64,000 bases of DNA from Harmothoe impar (GCA_947462335.1 OX381713.1:20576381-20640380); one strand, 5' to 3'. Shown: positions 21,681 to 33,251, numbered from the stretch's first letter. A program made the numbers and translations. Notes: generated from the sequence alone by a model not told the origin.

Positions 21681-22369
21681 CCAGTAGTACCTGTCCACAC
21701 ATTAATGTAATTCAAGATAGTTCAAGAGAAATATACCAAAAAGGTCTTACAAAAAACGTTTCACTTAGTAATAGAAGATAGTCCCCATTGACTTTGCACT
21801 GGAAATGTGTAGACCGTAATGTAGACAAATGTCCACATTAGCACTTGGAATCACATTTTCCTGAATCTTTGTGACATTTCTTTAATTGCACATTTGGAGG
21901 GGTTGAGATAGGATATTTGCAATATTCTTTGGGGTATCGTGTAGGCGAGTGTCCGACCGTTCAAAACCATTTGTCAATATGTCTATAGGGTCAATATTTC
22001 CTAGGTAAATTCTACTGTAAATTTGAGTGACTGACTATCTTGAAATGGATGCTCCAAACCGTCGTAAAAGACTCTGGGTGGTAACCCTGAGTCAATTACG
22101 TAAGTGTTGTTGTCTTTGACATGGGAGGAGGGGGTATGTGCATGTGTATGGTTATAACCGGTTCTACCACAGCGATGGGCAGCTGGGCAGGGTGATCCCA
22201 TTGACGCCTATGTTAACCAAAACAAGGCACTGGGCAGGTGATCTGACAGATCACTGCTCAGTGACTTTTTTTGTTTGGGTGGGACAGAATTTTGTGTCAA
22301 TATAAGGTTATTTCCAAATTATTATGGTATAAATTATCATAAAATTGCTTTGGTAGAACCCTGATCACC

Positions 22370-22450
22370 AACTCAGTGTCGGGTTTGGGCCTAGGATCAC
22401 TGCCCTCGGCCTACGGCCTCGGCAGTGATTCCACGGCCCAACCCCTCCAC
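22370..22450. repeat. hairpin repeat
   Basis: GGGTTTGGGCC..GGATCACTGCC..TCGGCC, then TAC, then GGCCTCGGCAGTGATTCC..GGCCCAACCC: a near-perfect stem with a tiny loop. Confidence 0.6.
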
Positions 22451-22486
22451 ATCGGGAATGATCAGTTAGGTATATATCCTATTATA

Positions 22487-22575
22487 GGGAGTGATCATTT
22501 TTTCACAACAGGGGAGGCGGGGGTCGCATGGAACGTACACTTTTTTTTACAACCCCCTCCCCCCTTACGGGGCAC
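22487..22575. repeat. poly-G MITE family, truncated copy
   Basis: The left terminus GGGAGTGATCATTTTTTCACA is followed by an AACAGGGGAGGCGGGGG stretch; the other end is lost. The full-length relatives are at 23415, 24553, 24899 and 60777. Confidence 0.6.
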
Positions 22576-23084
22576 GTGGCCTTCTGGAAGATTTGGAGTA
22601 GAATATGGAATCGGATGAAAAGCAGCCTTATGTTTTACGCGAAAATATTGAAACACAGAAAAATTTCAATTTGAAATACATGTGTAGCTGCATAATATCT
22701 CCTGCAAATGTAGCTTGGACAGTGAGTGACCAGCTGACCACAGGTTGACCAATGAGACCTAATGGAAGGAAAAATCATGCATAATTAGGTCCAGCTGGAT
22801 TTTGCCAGCAGGTTTGGTGGGCACTTTTGTAGTTGTGGTTTATGGACACACACATCCTCGTTTTCTACAGTATCTCCTGCAAATGTAGTTTTCTATCACT
22901 TTCTAGTTCTATAGAAAAGTCTGTCTGTACAAAAACGTCCGAACTATCTGACGAAGTCAAACCTCATTATTTTATTCATTCTCTAATTATGTCTTCTTAT
23001 GGTTGCAGTTCAATGGCTTGGAGGATATGTTTGGCACAAGCTCCGGTATTTTGCAACGATTCTAATTGCTAATTGTAGTAGATT

Positions 23085-24470
23085 AACATAGAGTAGGCAG
23101 AATAGAGTGGGTAGCGTAGAGAGGACAGAGTTGATAGGGTAGAGAGAATGGCATCGGCAGAGTGGAGAGGGCAGATCAGAATCCAAAGAGAAGGTAGGGC
23201 AGAGTAGAGTCAAAGCAGGGAATTTCGGAAAGGCGGGGGGGGGGGGGGGGGGGGGGGGGGGGGCGGTAATGGGTATTCGATGCCCCCCCCCCCCCCCCTG
23301 GATCCGCCCCTGGCCGGATGAAAGTTAGACTCGGCCCCCGTCTCTATAATACTCGGTGTGGGGGACACGGGTCTGACTGCGAGAGACTAGATGAAACTGA
23401 CCAATCTAACATAAGGGAGTGATCATTTTTTATCAACAGGGGGGGGGGGTTGGTTTGGGGGGGGGGGGTAAAAAAAATTTGGACCCCTTGACCGGGGGGG
23501 GATGTAAAATATTTGGGCCCCTCTTGGGGGGGGGGGTCAAAAAAATTTAACCTGTTTTGGGCCAAAAAGCCCGCGCGTTACTATGCTTCAAAGGGCCCCG
23601 CACGCACGCCGATTTCCGCTCCGTAGGGGGGGGGGGTAAAAAAATTTCGGCCCGTTGACCGGGGGGGGGTGAAAATTTTTTTCGCACGCTCCGCGCGGAA
23701 AACCACCCCCCCCCCTGTTGTTAAAAAATGATCACTCCCTAAAAGACTTGCAATGTTCAAATTTTAGCCCTTGAGTACAGGTATTTGGCACATTAAAAAT
23801 CCCTGGAAGAGGAGAGTGAAGAGTGGAGTTGGCAGAATACAGTTGTATAATCGGCAGAGTAGAGAGGGCACGTACATGTAGAAAGTGCAGAGTAGAGCGG
23901 GGGGTAGTAGCAGAGATGGCACTCAGTGACTGACAAAATGTAGGAAATCTTACAATTTTGGTCAATTTTCTGCAGGAAATTAACATAACTTGATGCGGGA
24001 ACTCCAGCAAAAAAGTAGGAACTCCTGCAAAGGTAGAAATGGTGGCGTTTCTGTAGTAGACAGGATAGAGTAGAGGACAGAGTATAGTGAGAGCAGAGTA
24101 GAGAGGGCAAGGTAGTGAAGGAATAGTGGAGTACGCGGATAGAGTGGGCAGAGCAATGGGGGAAGAATGGCGTGAGCAGAGTAAAGTGGTCAAAGGAGAG
24201 AGGGCAGAATAGAGTGACAGCATAGGGAGAGCAGATTAGTGAGTGCAGAGTAGTGCACAGAGAACAGAGTACAATGTAGAGTCGGTAGACTGGGCATGTA
24301 GTGTGGAGCGGGCAGAGTGCAGAGAGCAGAATAGACGGGGGTGGGTAGCGAGGGCAAAGCAGAGTGGGAAGTGATAATGTAGAAACAGTAGGGCCGTATA
24401 GGGCAGTGTATGGGCGGGTAGCACAGTGCGACACCGGCTGTATGGAGAATGTAGGACCTGGTAGGGGGCA
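23085..24470. repeat. degenerate GCAGAGTAGAGNGGGCA minisatellite, interrupted by insertions
   Basis: Imperfect units around GCAGAGTAGAGAGGGCA occupy 23085-23220 and resume at 23805-24470. Between them lie long G/C runs, a GGATCCGCCCC terminus, and a complete poly-G MITE. A copy of another element, AGATGGCACTCAGTGACTG.., lies at about 23913-24053. The long minus-strand Leu/Ser/Cys-rich ORFs here are products of the repeat. Confidence 0.7.
23415..23739. repeat. poly-G MITE, complete copy (TAA target duplication)
   Basis: Terminal inverted repeats GGGAGTGATCATTTTTTATC.. and ..TTAAAAAATGATCACTCCC, flanked by TAA on both sides (23412-23414, 23740-23742). The inside holds several G runs of 8-10 interleaved with TAAAAAAATTTGGACCCCTT blocks and a GC-rich core (AAAAAGCCCGCGCG). 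A 3-bp TWA duplication with GGG-start termini suggests a PIF/Harbinger-type non-autonomous element. Confidence 0.75.
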
Positions 24471-24552
24471 GTACGTAAGGTAGTCTCTCGCTGTCAGACC
24501 CGCCCACCCATGCCCACACGCCCGAGCTAGTAGGGGACCAAGGTGCGTGTAA

Positions 24553-24881
24553 GGGAGTGCTCACTTTTTAACAACAGGGGGGGGGGGGGTGGTGGATTTG
24601 GGGGGGTAGGTAAAAAATTTGGACCCCTTGACCGGGGGGGGGGGTAAAAAATTTGGACCCCTCTTGGGGGGGGGGGGTGAAAAAAATTCAACCTGTTTTG
24701 AGGGAAAAAGCCCGCGCGTTACTATGCTACAAAGGGGCGCGAACGCGCGCGATTTTCGGCCTGCCGGGGGGGGGGGTAAAAAAATTCGACCCTCTAGCGG
24801 GGGGGGGGGGGTGAAAAAATTTCGCGCGCTCCGCGCAAAATCTCACCGCCCCCCCCCTGTTGTTAAAAAATGAGCACTCCC
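24553..24881. repeat. poly-G MITE, complete copy, forward
   Basis: GGGAGTGCTCACTTTTTAACAA at the left, AAAAAATGAGCACTCCC at the right, TAA on both flanks (24550-24552, 24882-24884). Same internal plan as the copy at 23415, with C in place of A in the terminal TGCTCA. Confidence 0.75.
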
Positions 24882-24898
24882 TAAGGGCGGCCATTTAA

Positions 24899-25187
24899 GG
24901 GAGTGCTCATTTTTTAACAATAGGGGGGCGGTGAAAAAATTTTCACCCCCCCAAAGGGGTCGACATTTTTTACCCCCCCCCCCGGCAGGCCGAAAATCAC
25001 GCGCGTTCGCGCCCCTTCATAGCATTGTAACACGCGGGCTTTTTCCCTCAAAAAAAGGTTGAAATTTTTTTACCCCCCCCCCCCAAGAGGGGTCTAAATT
25101 TTTTACCCCCCCCCCCCGGTCAAGGGGGCCAAATTTTTTACCCCCAAATCCACCCCACCCCCCTGTTGTTAGAAAATGAGCACTCCC
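24899..25187. repeat. poly-G MITE, complete copy, inverted
   Basis: The same element in the opposite orientation, with C runs, only 17 bp from the previous copy. Flanked by TAA (24896-24898, 25188-25190). With its neighbour it forms a palindrome of about 635 bp. Confidence 0.75.
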
Positions 25188-26150
25188 TAATTAAGGATGG
25201 ATAATATACATTGGGAATAAAACGCACACATACAATCAATTTACACTTTTATTTGTCCACTTTAGTGTTAACATTTTTGATATATAATATACATCTCTCT
25301 TTCACATCCATTCTTCACTTTAAGTATCAGATATCATTACACTCCATCCATTCATACCTCAGTGATCCTATGTTATCATGCATTATGTACATCTTGTAAT
25401 AAACTTACCGTGGTCTGAATACTTTACAAAAATATCGAACAGTTATTGATGTAGATTTTCTATTCTAAACAATGGACCCTTCAGTCTAATGACTTTGGGA
25501 GCTAATATATCTGGTACAGCTGGAGTGTCATCTACGGTAATAATGTTTACTCCAGTCATATTTATGATACTTTATTTAAATTTTAAGTATATCGAATACC
25601 CATCAATTCACACCAGTTTTGACAGTTTCATTATGAACACATATGGAACTTTACAGGGAATTTGCAGCAATGTCCTCATAGACAATGGAGTATATCTATA
25701 CATTTTGTATTAAATTTCAACCACATACAAACAATTAAGAGTAATATCATATTTCCTAATAAAATAAGTATATAGCTCCACAGAAATAGGAAAAGTTATT
25801 GTAAATGATTTTGATGAAGATGTAATTTGTTTTTAGTGATGATTTGTCCTTCCCTTTTTATTTGTTTGACAGAAGTTCGAGTTGGAGTAGGGGGCACATA
25901 GTGCTTTAATGCATTATTTATGCCCTTTATCGTTATGATGCAGGAATGCAGCCTTGGCGAGTAATTCCTAAATGCTGCATTCAAGCATCATGCCGACCCT
26001 AAAGGGTTAATACACTCCCGAAGGATCGGCATGATGTATGGACACAGGTCTGGCGAATAAATATGGCTGCATTCATGTATCAGGACGACACAAATAATAG
26101 CACATTAAAGCACTATGCGGCCCTTAAAGGGTTAATCCCCCGTCCTCCAG
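25188..26150. other. AT-rich sequence and CATGATGCA foldback repeat, TMEM203 3' side
   Basis: 25.19-25.87 kb is AT-rich with no coding signal. Minus-strand AATAAA occurs near 25248 and 25857, either of which could end TMEM203. From about 25880 to 26150 lies a repeat with motifs GCACATTAAAGCACTAT, CATCATGCCGACCCT..AAGGGTTAATACACTCC and GTCGGCATGATG. Relatives are at 35865-35965, 39030-39180, 41310-41520, 54290-54515 and 55470-55510. Confidence 0.5.
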
Positions 26151-26153
26151 GTG

Positions 26154-26558
26154 TTAATGTGTCTGACAAGCCCTGATGACCAGCACCTGGAGCACTATAA
26201 ACACAGGTACAAAGACCTCTGAGTATGTGTACTCCTTCTCCTGACTCAGTTTCTGACACAGGAACACCTTAAAGATGAAGACTCCGATCAAACAGAAGAC
26301 GGAGCTCAGCAGTCTCAGTCCCGCTACGCGGTAATCCTGCTCCTTGTGCATCCGGATAAAGACGATGATACAGAAGTAAGCGTTTAACCCATCCCCGATG
26401 AACAGCGGGATGAAAATGTTCCACCAGGACGTGTCGAGGACACCTTCATGTTTAAGCGTTGCTATAATTGTGAAGACGAAAAGCCAAACCAGGTTCATCC
26501 AGATCTCGAAGACTGTCATGCCCAGCCAGCGGACAAGCTCCTTCAGGGTGAATGTCAT
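26154..26558 (-). CDS. TMEM203: TMEM203, small ER membrane protein
   Basis: A single-exon 134-aa ORF; the vertebrate protein is 136 aa and is also encoded in one exon. Matching stretches are LKELVRWLGMTVFEIW at the N-terminus, SWWNIFIPLFIGDGLNAYF in the middle, FLCQKLSQE, and a final VLQVLVIRAC. Four hydrophobic segments are visible (about 15-35, 45-68, 78-102, 112-130). TMEM203 is an ER membrane protein linked to calcium handling and, in mammals, to STING signalling. The next gene to the right on the opposite strand is NDOR1, which is also its neighbour in human 9q34.3. The stop is TAA, and a repeat follows almost at once, so the 3' UTR is repeat-derived. Confidence 0.9.
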   Translation of the reverse strand: MTFTLKELVRWLGMTVFEIWMNLVWLFVFTIIATLKHEGVLDTSWWNIFIPLFIGDGLNAYFCIIVFIRMHKEQDYRVAGLRLLSSVFCLIGVFIFKVFLCQKLSQEKEYTYSEVFVPVFIVLQVLVIRACQTH

Positions 26559-27039
26559 GATTGTTGTCGATGTTGGTCAAGGACCTTTAATAGTTAGACT
26601 CTAGGACTGTAAGTCTCGAGCAGGGATGTCCACTCTGGCCTATGCCTAGAGGGTGGATCCTTAAGCCCCTCTCATTTGTGTCTCTTTCAGACGCAAAGTT
26701 GGTAGAAGCCACTTTGCTAAATAATTATAACATTGCAAAGTGGTCTCACATTGTGCGCTATGTGGTTGCTTCCCTCCAGTTGTTAATTCTTAAATTTGTC
26801 CTGAAAGCTGCAATGGGGAAAAAAGGTATATATTGATGTGGTTATCCCAATAAACAATTATGACAGATATTAAAGCTATGTTTTAAGTTAAACCAAAACA
26901 CAAATTTGACAGATTTAGGTGATGGACAGTGATATAAAATCTACCCAGTATTGTAATTGCACATGTAGATCCATCTGCAGTGCAGTGGTGTACTGTGCTG
27001 GACTACATAGACAGAGGTCCGCAATGATCTGTCTGAATG

Positions 27040-27165
27040 ACAGGTTTCTCTACGAGTGGTACCTTGGATCATATTGCACGAGGTGGAGCCGAGTGTGATA
27101 TGATCCAAGGGTGATATGATCCAAGTTACCACAAGTGGCGAAACCAGGAATTCAGACTGATTAGA
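27040..27165. repeat. hairpin repeat, relative of the 12.0-kb element
   Basis: GGTTTCTC..AGTGGTACCTTGGATCATATTGCAC pairs with GTGATATGATCCAAG..TTACCACAAGTGGCGAAACC. The GGATCATATTGCACGAG core resembles GGTCGTATTGCACG in the hairpin at 12058. Confidence 0.55.
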
Positions 27166-27654
27166 GTGAACCTCTGTGTTTATTTCATGTAATTATTGAT
27201 AAATTATATCTAAAATTGACATCTAAAGATTGGTATAATAGCTATTTTAGTGACATGATCATGGAGAAACACCCCAGAATAAGCATCTTCCACATGAAAT
27301 AAAAAACTTTCCTTATGATGTGTCTAATTCCCAAGGCTGTCTGTCTGTTAATTCGGCTTACTCTAGGCCCTGTTCACTCCGACTGTGTCAGTGTTGTCAA
27401 ACAATTATCACTCCCTTTTTTTCCGGGCCCTGTTGCTGTTAAGCCTCCTATGCCTATGACTACTATTAGAGTTCTGTTTTTGCTTTTCCAGAAATTGCAT
27501 ATGGGGGTCAGGTGGAATGATATGCTGTTAAATGGACAGTTTTCAGTTTTCTCTTCCCCGGCCGAGCCCGGGGCACTTTTTACAGTGTGACCCCTCCTCC
27601 CCCCTCAACAGCTGGCAATAAAGCCTATTAAAGGATAAGCACCGCGAAGACTAC

Positions 27655-27705
27655 CCGTCTTAGCAAGTCACGTGACGACCGATTGACCAATCAGGTAGCC
27701 GCTAA
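27655..27705. promoter_or_regulatory. promoter-like patch: E-box palindrome and CCAAT box
   Basis: GTCACGTGAC (perfect E-box, USF/TFE type) is followed 8 bp later by GACCAATCAG (CCAAT box). It lies 1.1 kb upstream of TMEM203 on the side facing NDOR1. It could drive TMEM203, or be a remnant of a shared TMEM203/NDOR1 promoter now separated by the LINE. Based on motifs alone. Confidence 0.3.
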
Positions 27706-28699
27706 GGCTCCGCTTGTTCCCGTGCGTTTTGTACGATCTGTGAGCGCAGGTACCAGTCTTTGCTACGCTCCGTGCTAGCCCCCCTTTAAGTCTTAGGCCT
27801 AAAAAAAAAGTTGTGTCCCGGTAACATGGCCAAAAATAAACAGGGTCGAAATTCCAAAAATTTCCAAAAAAAATTATAATTAGGGTTGGCCCCCAAAACG
27901 TAGCCTAGGGTCGGTAGGTTTTTTTTAGGCCTTAACCCTCATCATAGAGTCTAAGTCTACGTGTCTAATTATATAGGCCTACGGTACTGGTAGGAAAAGA
28001 TCTATGGTATGCCACCTGTCACTAGTGTCAGTACTGCTACTACCGGTAGTAAATAGGAAGATAGGGTGCGAATCTGTCTGGTTTCCCCTGTCACTAGTGT
28101 CAGGGCCTGTGTGTATGCCATTATGGTCAGTTTTCTAGGTGAGCGATAATGCAAGAATATTACGAAAGTGACATAAACAACAAGTATTTCGTGGATTATA
28201 CTGTATCAAATTTGAAATATATGTCAATAGATATATGCGTTTAAACAGTAACTTACCCAAGGAATATCTATTATTCAGTAGTAAGTAGTTTTCTAGCTAA
28301 CAACGCAGAATTCTGCACTGCATCTTTTTTATCTTATTTTGCTCTCTCGAATCTAGGTCAACTTTACGATACACACTTCTTAATTAAGGACAATAGTTTG
28401 AAAGATATTTCAAAAGAAAATTGGTAATTGAGATATGAACTTTAAATTGAAGGTTATAGGGGCAATTAATAATGGTCTTCTTTGATTTAGTCGGTAATAC
28501 GGCAGTCGTAAAATTACTTGGAAGAGAAAGGTTGACATTTCACAAAGAAGCTGATTTTTAGTCAAATTCCACTTATCAAAGAGAAACATTGAGGTAGGAA
28601 CACGGATTAGATAATCGTTATGTTACAGGTGATAAAGTCAGAGATTTTTAGTTACCTTTAGTCATTTGAATCGCTGTTTAATCAAGAAGTATCACATTA

Positions 28700-31600
28700 T
28701 CGCCCATTGTATTTTGTCACAAATATTGTGAAATTTGTTAAACTGTGTAAACTCTCTAGATCCTTATAGCCTTCACACGGACAGTAGTTGTGTACGCATA
28801 TTGATCTCTGGTTGGTTTCAGAACAATTAAACTGTACCTTCCAAGCATTTTTATCTAATTTATTGTGGTTAAATATAGCTACAATATGTTGCCAAACCCT
28901 CATACCAAAGATGCCCGCATCCCGGGTATTGGATTTGGACATGTAAATTGTCGCAGTATAAATGACAAACAAACTGACATACAGCGGACCTTTAACAGGT
29001 TTGATGTGATAGCACTAAGTGAAACATGGCTACACGACATGTATGACGCCTCACTACTACAATGGCCAAGTAAAACGTATCATAGGCTTGATAGACCACA
29101 ACATGCTGGAGGCGTCATGTGTTATCTTGCTGACCCAATTTTTCCCTACTCCAAAGTCATAGATGAAGAATGCATAATGAATGGTGATATAGAATGCCTC
29201 AGTATCTCACTCTGTATCCCTAACAACAGAAAGATGAAAATACTGACGGTATATAGACCGCCCGGTGGGAAACCTGAACTCTTTACGTCGGCCCTACTCC
29301 CCTTCATAAAACATGCAAAGGAGGAAATCTGGATACTAGGGGACTTCAATGCTGATTTCAAGGACTCAGAATCTCCAAAAACTATAGAGATAAAGGATTT
29401 CTGCCGAGACAACTCCCTGCAATGGCTTATAAGTGAAAGCACCAGGCCAAATGGAGGAGAGGGTACTGCATTGGATAACATACTAACCAACTCCAGATTT
29501 GTAAAGCAAAGTTGGGTAGGGGACGAGCTTATAAGTGACCACCTCCCGATCTTCGCGATCAGGAAAAAAGCTAAAAATTCATATGTGACCACTGAAAAGA
29601 GAGGGAGAACATACTCTAGGTATAAGAAGGAAATACTACAAGAATATCTGGAGGCTATAGACTGGGCACCCTACTACAACTTGTCTGATGTAACAGAAAT
29701 GTGGACTTTCATACAAACCGCTCTAGACTACTTCCTGGATGATTTCTGCCCCATTAAAACTTATAAAGTAAAGGAATATGGAAAGATCTGGATGACCCCA
29801 GAAATTCTGGAGAAAATAAAGAAAAGAAATGGTCATGTTAGGGATTTCAAGAAATATCACAGGCAGGAAGATTTCAATAAGGCGAAAATGGAAAGAAGAA
29901 GTATCTCCAAATTCTCTAGAAGCTCCAGGGGAACCTTTGTCACGGAACTATTGGAAAAGCTTAAAAATGACCCCCGGAAATTCTGGGCTGAGTTAAACAA
30001 GCTACTGAAGCTGCCTACATCGGCCCTTACACCAGCCCTTACAGACCCAATCACTAAGACAGCTGTCACTGATGTGCCGAATTATATAAACGACTACTTC
30101 AGTACCATAGGCAAAGTACTATATGAGAAGCTAGACCTTCCAACTGAAACCTACACTGAGCCAAACCACCAATATGTAGAAAGACACCCCCCACCCGCTA
30201 CCTTCACGCAAGGATTGGTTAAGAGCCTTTTCCAAGATATAGACACCACCAAACCCAGTGGTGTAGAGCACATCAGCGCCTCAGTGATGAAAGATGCCCT
30301 GCTATTACTGGTACCCCAAATGACATCACTATACAATAAATCTGTAAAGGACGGTGTGTTTCCCACAACATGGTCAAAGGCTACGGTTACCCCAATACCT
30401 AAGGCAGGAAAACTGGACCAAGTAAAAAATTGGCGCCCCATCTCTATATTGTCCGCGCCTAGTAAGGTATTAGAGAAGCTTATCCAGACCTACTTTGTTG
30501 GCATACTAGAGGAGAAAAACCTCCTCTCCCCATCCCAGTACGGGTTCAGAAAAGGTCATAGTACTGCAGACGCTATACTAGAATTCACTGAAGACCTTTT
30601 CGTAGCTAAAGACAGGAAGGAAGTAGTGGCCTCTTGTTTTATCGATATATCAAAGGCATTTGATAGCATAAACCACATACAACTGCTAAACCAAATTAAA
30701 TCTATTGGACTACCTGTTCAGATGCTAAACTGGTTTAAAAGCTATCTCCTACACAGAACCCAGACCACCAGCACAGGTCAAGCCAAGTCATGCGAGAGGC
30801 CTGTAACCTACGGGGTACCCCAAGGTTCGGTCCTCGGCCCGTCACTATTTATTTTTTTCATTAACAATGTGGTTAACTCTGTAAAATACTCTAAAATTAA
30901 ATTATACGCCGACGACATTGTGTTGTATAGCACAAACTCTGACCCACAGAAGGCACTACATGAGCTACAACTAGACCTGGACTCCCTCATGAGGTTCTGT
31001 ACTGCGAAGGGGCTCACCATCAACAAAGATAAAACAAAGTTCGCTTGGTACGGCACCTCAAGGCAACTCTCTAAATGTCCACAAGACACTCCACGCATAC
31101 ACGGGAAGGCACTACAGCTTGTAAAAAGCTACACCTATCTAGGGGTAATACTAGACTGCCACCTCACAATGGAGAGTCAGGCTAAGTCAGTGATGAAGAG
31201 CATCAATTTTCTCTGCTTTAAGCTAGGAAAAATAAGACACTTGATACCAACCTCAGTTGCTGTTGCGATATACAAACAAACTATAGTCCCCAAGATAGAC
31301 TACTGCTCCTTCCTGATTGAATCAAACACGGGCTTCATGATACGCAAACTAGATAGATGCCAACACCGCATTCTAAGATGCTGCCAAAAGCTCCAGATAC
31401 GAGACATATCAATAGACAAATTATATAAGTTGTGTCAAGTACCAACCCCTGCAGTAAGAAGGAGAGAGATCATCTCTTCGCTGTTCTACACCAAGTCAAA
31501 GTCCCTTCCAGAAAACACGGCAAACACTAGAACCAGGAGCACCTCCAGACCGTTGTTTAAAAGAAGAAGTTTCCGGCTCTTCAGCTATAAGAAAAGCCCT

Positions 31601-31900
31601 CAAGACCGTGGAGCAGCAAATTGGAACGCCCTACCACAACCACTACAAGATGCCCCTGATAAGTTCGCATTCAAAGTTCTTTTAAAGAAATTCCTAGGAA
31701 TCAATTTCAAGAAGAAGAAGAAAATAGCAGAGGAAGGAGGACTAAACCCAGGGTGACTCATTCTGAGTGTATATGAAGAAAAGATGCTACATCCTACCAC
31801 ACACCGCAGCTCACACCTACACTACGCACTCTACCTACTACAAACCACATCACAAACGCCACCTGACTACTCCTTTTCCCGTACTACCATTGCTGTTTAT
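28700..31900 (+). mobile_element. non-LTR retrotransposon, Jockey/CR1/L2 group (ends approximate)
   Basis: Envelope of the LINE. The 3' non-coding tail after the stop (CA-rich, ACACCTACACTACGCACTC) has no poly-A, as is usual for CR1/L2-like elements. Neither end nor a target-site duplication could be fixed by eye. It lies between the divergent TMEM203 and NDOR1 genes, in NDOR1 orientation. Confidence 0.75.
28886..31756 (+). CDS. LINE ORF2: AP endonuclease plus reverse transcriptase
   Basis: An intact ORF; the first ATG is at 28886 (956 aa), with the open frame starting at a GTG at 28865. The N-terminal third is an APE-type endonuclease: VNCRSI, SETWL, VYRPPGG, GDFNAD and SDHLPIF carry the catalytic Asn, Glu, Asp and His residues. 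The reverse transcriptase follows: NWRPISILSAPSKVLEKL, QYGFRKGHSTADA, CFIDISKAFDSINH, YGVPQGSVLGPSLF, then catalytic YADD (nt 30905-30916) and KTKFAWYG. A Cys/His-containing C-terminal tail ends in RGAANWNALP, typical of Jockey/CR1/L2-group elements. There is no RNase H and no recognisable ORF1, which may be lost by 5' truncation. No frameshifts or stops, so insertion was recent. Confidence 0.93.
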   Translation: MLPNPHTKDARIPGIGFGHVNCRSINDKQTDIQRTFNRFDVIALSETWLHDMYDASLLQWPSKTYHRLDRPQHAGGVMCYLADPIFPYSKVIDEECIMNGDIECLSISLCIPNNRKMKILTVYRPPGGKPELFTSALLPFIKHAKEEIWILGDFNADFKDSESPKTIEIKDFCRDNSLQWLISESTRPNGGEGTALDNILTNSRFVKQSWVGDELISDHLPIFAIRKKAKNSYVTTEKRGRTYSRYKKEILQEYLEAIDWAPYYNLSDVTEMWTFIQTALDYFLDDFCPIKTYKVKEYGKIWMTPEILEKIKKRNGHVRDFKKYHRQEDFNKAKMERRSISKFSRSSRGTFVTELLEKLKNDPRKFWAELNKLLKLPTSALTPALTDPITKTAVTDVPNYINDYFSTIGKVLYEKLDLPTETYTEPNHQYVERHPPPATFTQGLVKSLFQDIDTTKPSGVEHISASVMKDALLLLVPQMTSLYNKSVKDGVFPTTWSKATVTPIPKAGKLDQVKNWRPISILSAPSKVLEKLIQTYFVGILEEKNLLSPSQYGFRKGHSTADAILEFTEDLFVAKDRKEVVASCFIDISKAFDSINHIQLLNQIKSIGLPVQMLNWFKSYLLHRTQTTSTGQAKSCERPVTYGVPQGSVLGPSLFIFFINNVVNSVKYSKIKLYADDIVLYSTNSDPQKALHELQLDLDSLMRFCTAKGLTINKDKTKFAWYGTSRQLSKCPQDTPRIHGKALQLVKSYTYLGVILDCHLTMESQAKSVMKSINFLCFKLGKIRHLIPTSVAVAIYKQTIVPKIDYCSFLIESNTGFMIRKLDRCQHRILRCCQKLQIRDISIDKLYKLCQVPTPAVRRREIISSLFYTKSKSLPENTANTRTRSTSRPLFKRRSFRLFSYKKSPQDRGAANWNALPQPLQDAPDKFAFKVLLKKFLGINFKKKKKIAEEGGLNPG

Positions 31901-33251
31901 GTGATAAAATGTTCAAACTGGGACGCTTGATGTGACCAGTCACATGTATCATGGAGCTCACCTCTATGGTGATAGACTCTCTGAACTTCAAATGAAGTTT
32001 TCAAGTATACCTGTGGTATACTGTCACTGGGTCAACCACACCCAATTCATAATTCATCTCTTGTGTTCAGTTACTTTTGTCAGTCTGCACCATCTTTTGC
32101 AGCTAAATATGATTGCTGGTCTCCAACTTGTCAACCCCTCTCCCTGAGCGGTGATGAACTAAAACTGCTGATGTGATATCGTTAGATAGGTTTTCAGGTG
32201 GGCCAGTCTTTGTTCAATGGGAAGAACACATGTAACTTTGTGGAGCTATTGAATAAATGGGATGGATACTTTTGTATCCTCTCAAATCCAAAAAAAAAAA
32301 ATGCCGGCCGGTCATGCCATCAGACCCATGGCCCATGCCATGGCCATGGCCATGGCCACGCCCACTTCTTCGTGATCGTATGCCCAGATCACTAAATTAG
32401 TGACTAATTCCCCTCCCCCCAACTTGCAATGAAATACTTTACTCATTCCTTATTTAATCAGGTCCGAGACTAGCCGCATCTTTTACTAATAAGACAATAG
32501 GACTACAGTACCAAAAAACAGAAGACTTCCGTTCGCAGCTGAGTTTAGGCCTGAGACGTGACATTTTCATTTAATACTTGAAGAAACTCAACATCACTCT
32601 GGTTGTTGACCCAGGGAACCCTGGGACTCTGGGAGACGGTTTTGGCCGAAAAACACAGCTTCGCTGGCATGTTTTCAACTGCCTGGCATTTTATTGTTAT
32701 TGCATGCAGAGTATATCTAATTGCATCACGAGATACTTTCAGATCATGCCTCTCCCCTGCCATGTAAAAAAAATGGAGAAATAAACATAACTACTTGAAA
32801 AAAATGGGAGAAAATGTGTCACTTTTGCCTCAAATTCTCCCTCTGTGTGAACTAGTGCTAAGGTATAGGACAGTGACCTTGAATCCACCCTTTAAAAGAG
32901 TCACGTTCACAGTTGAAAGGAGGGTGAGACGCTTTTGGTGCAGTTTCATCTCTAAAGGAAGGTCATTGGGGACCAGGTGATCTGTAAAGGCCAAACCACC
33001 TGTGTACATTGCTTGCGGGGTTGGGGTGTTGGGACAGTGTCAATAGGGGGGTGCAAAGGGGTCCCCCCCTGAGGTCGGAAAGTCGCCGAAATTAAGGGGT
33101 CCAGGTCGAAAAGTCGCTTTTTTGAACCCTTTATTCTATTGTAAATTTTGTCCAAAAGTCGCTAGGTCGCTTTTATTATTGCACCAGGTCGCCAGGTCGC
33201 CTCCAAAACGGCCCAGGTCGCCAGGTCGCTTTTGACCCATCTGGAGCCACA

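Larger units (their letters stand above)
26559..28864. other. TMEM203-NDOR1 interval, left part, no gene
   Basis: There is no convincing ORF. A hairpin repeat lies at 27040-27165. A promoter-like patch (27655-27705) contains GTCACGTGAC and GACCAATCAG. The rest is AT-rich, and a poly-A rich stretch near 27800 could be an old retrotransposed end. The LINE 5' leader probably begins in the last few hundred bases. Confidence 0.4.

Noticed and set aside
23732..24564. Several overlapping minus-strand ORFs rich in Ser, Leu, Pro, Cys
   Set aside because: They are translations of the degenerate GCAGAGTAGAGNGGGCA repeat; three frames are open at once with the same composition.
24619..24873. GGGGKKFGPL-type ORF (and its relative at 60694-61014)
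   Set aside because: It lies wholly inside the poly-G MITE; no protein evidence and it differs between copies by frame.
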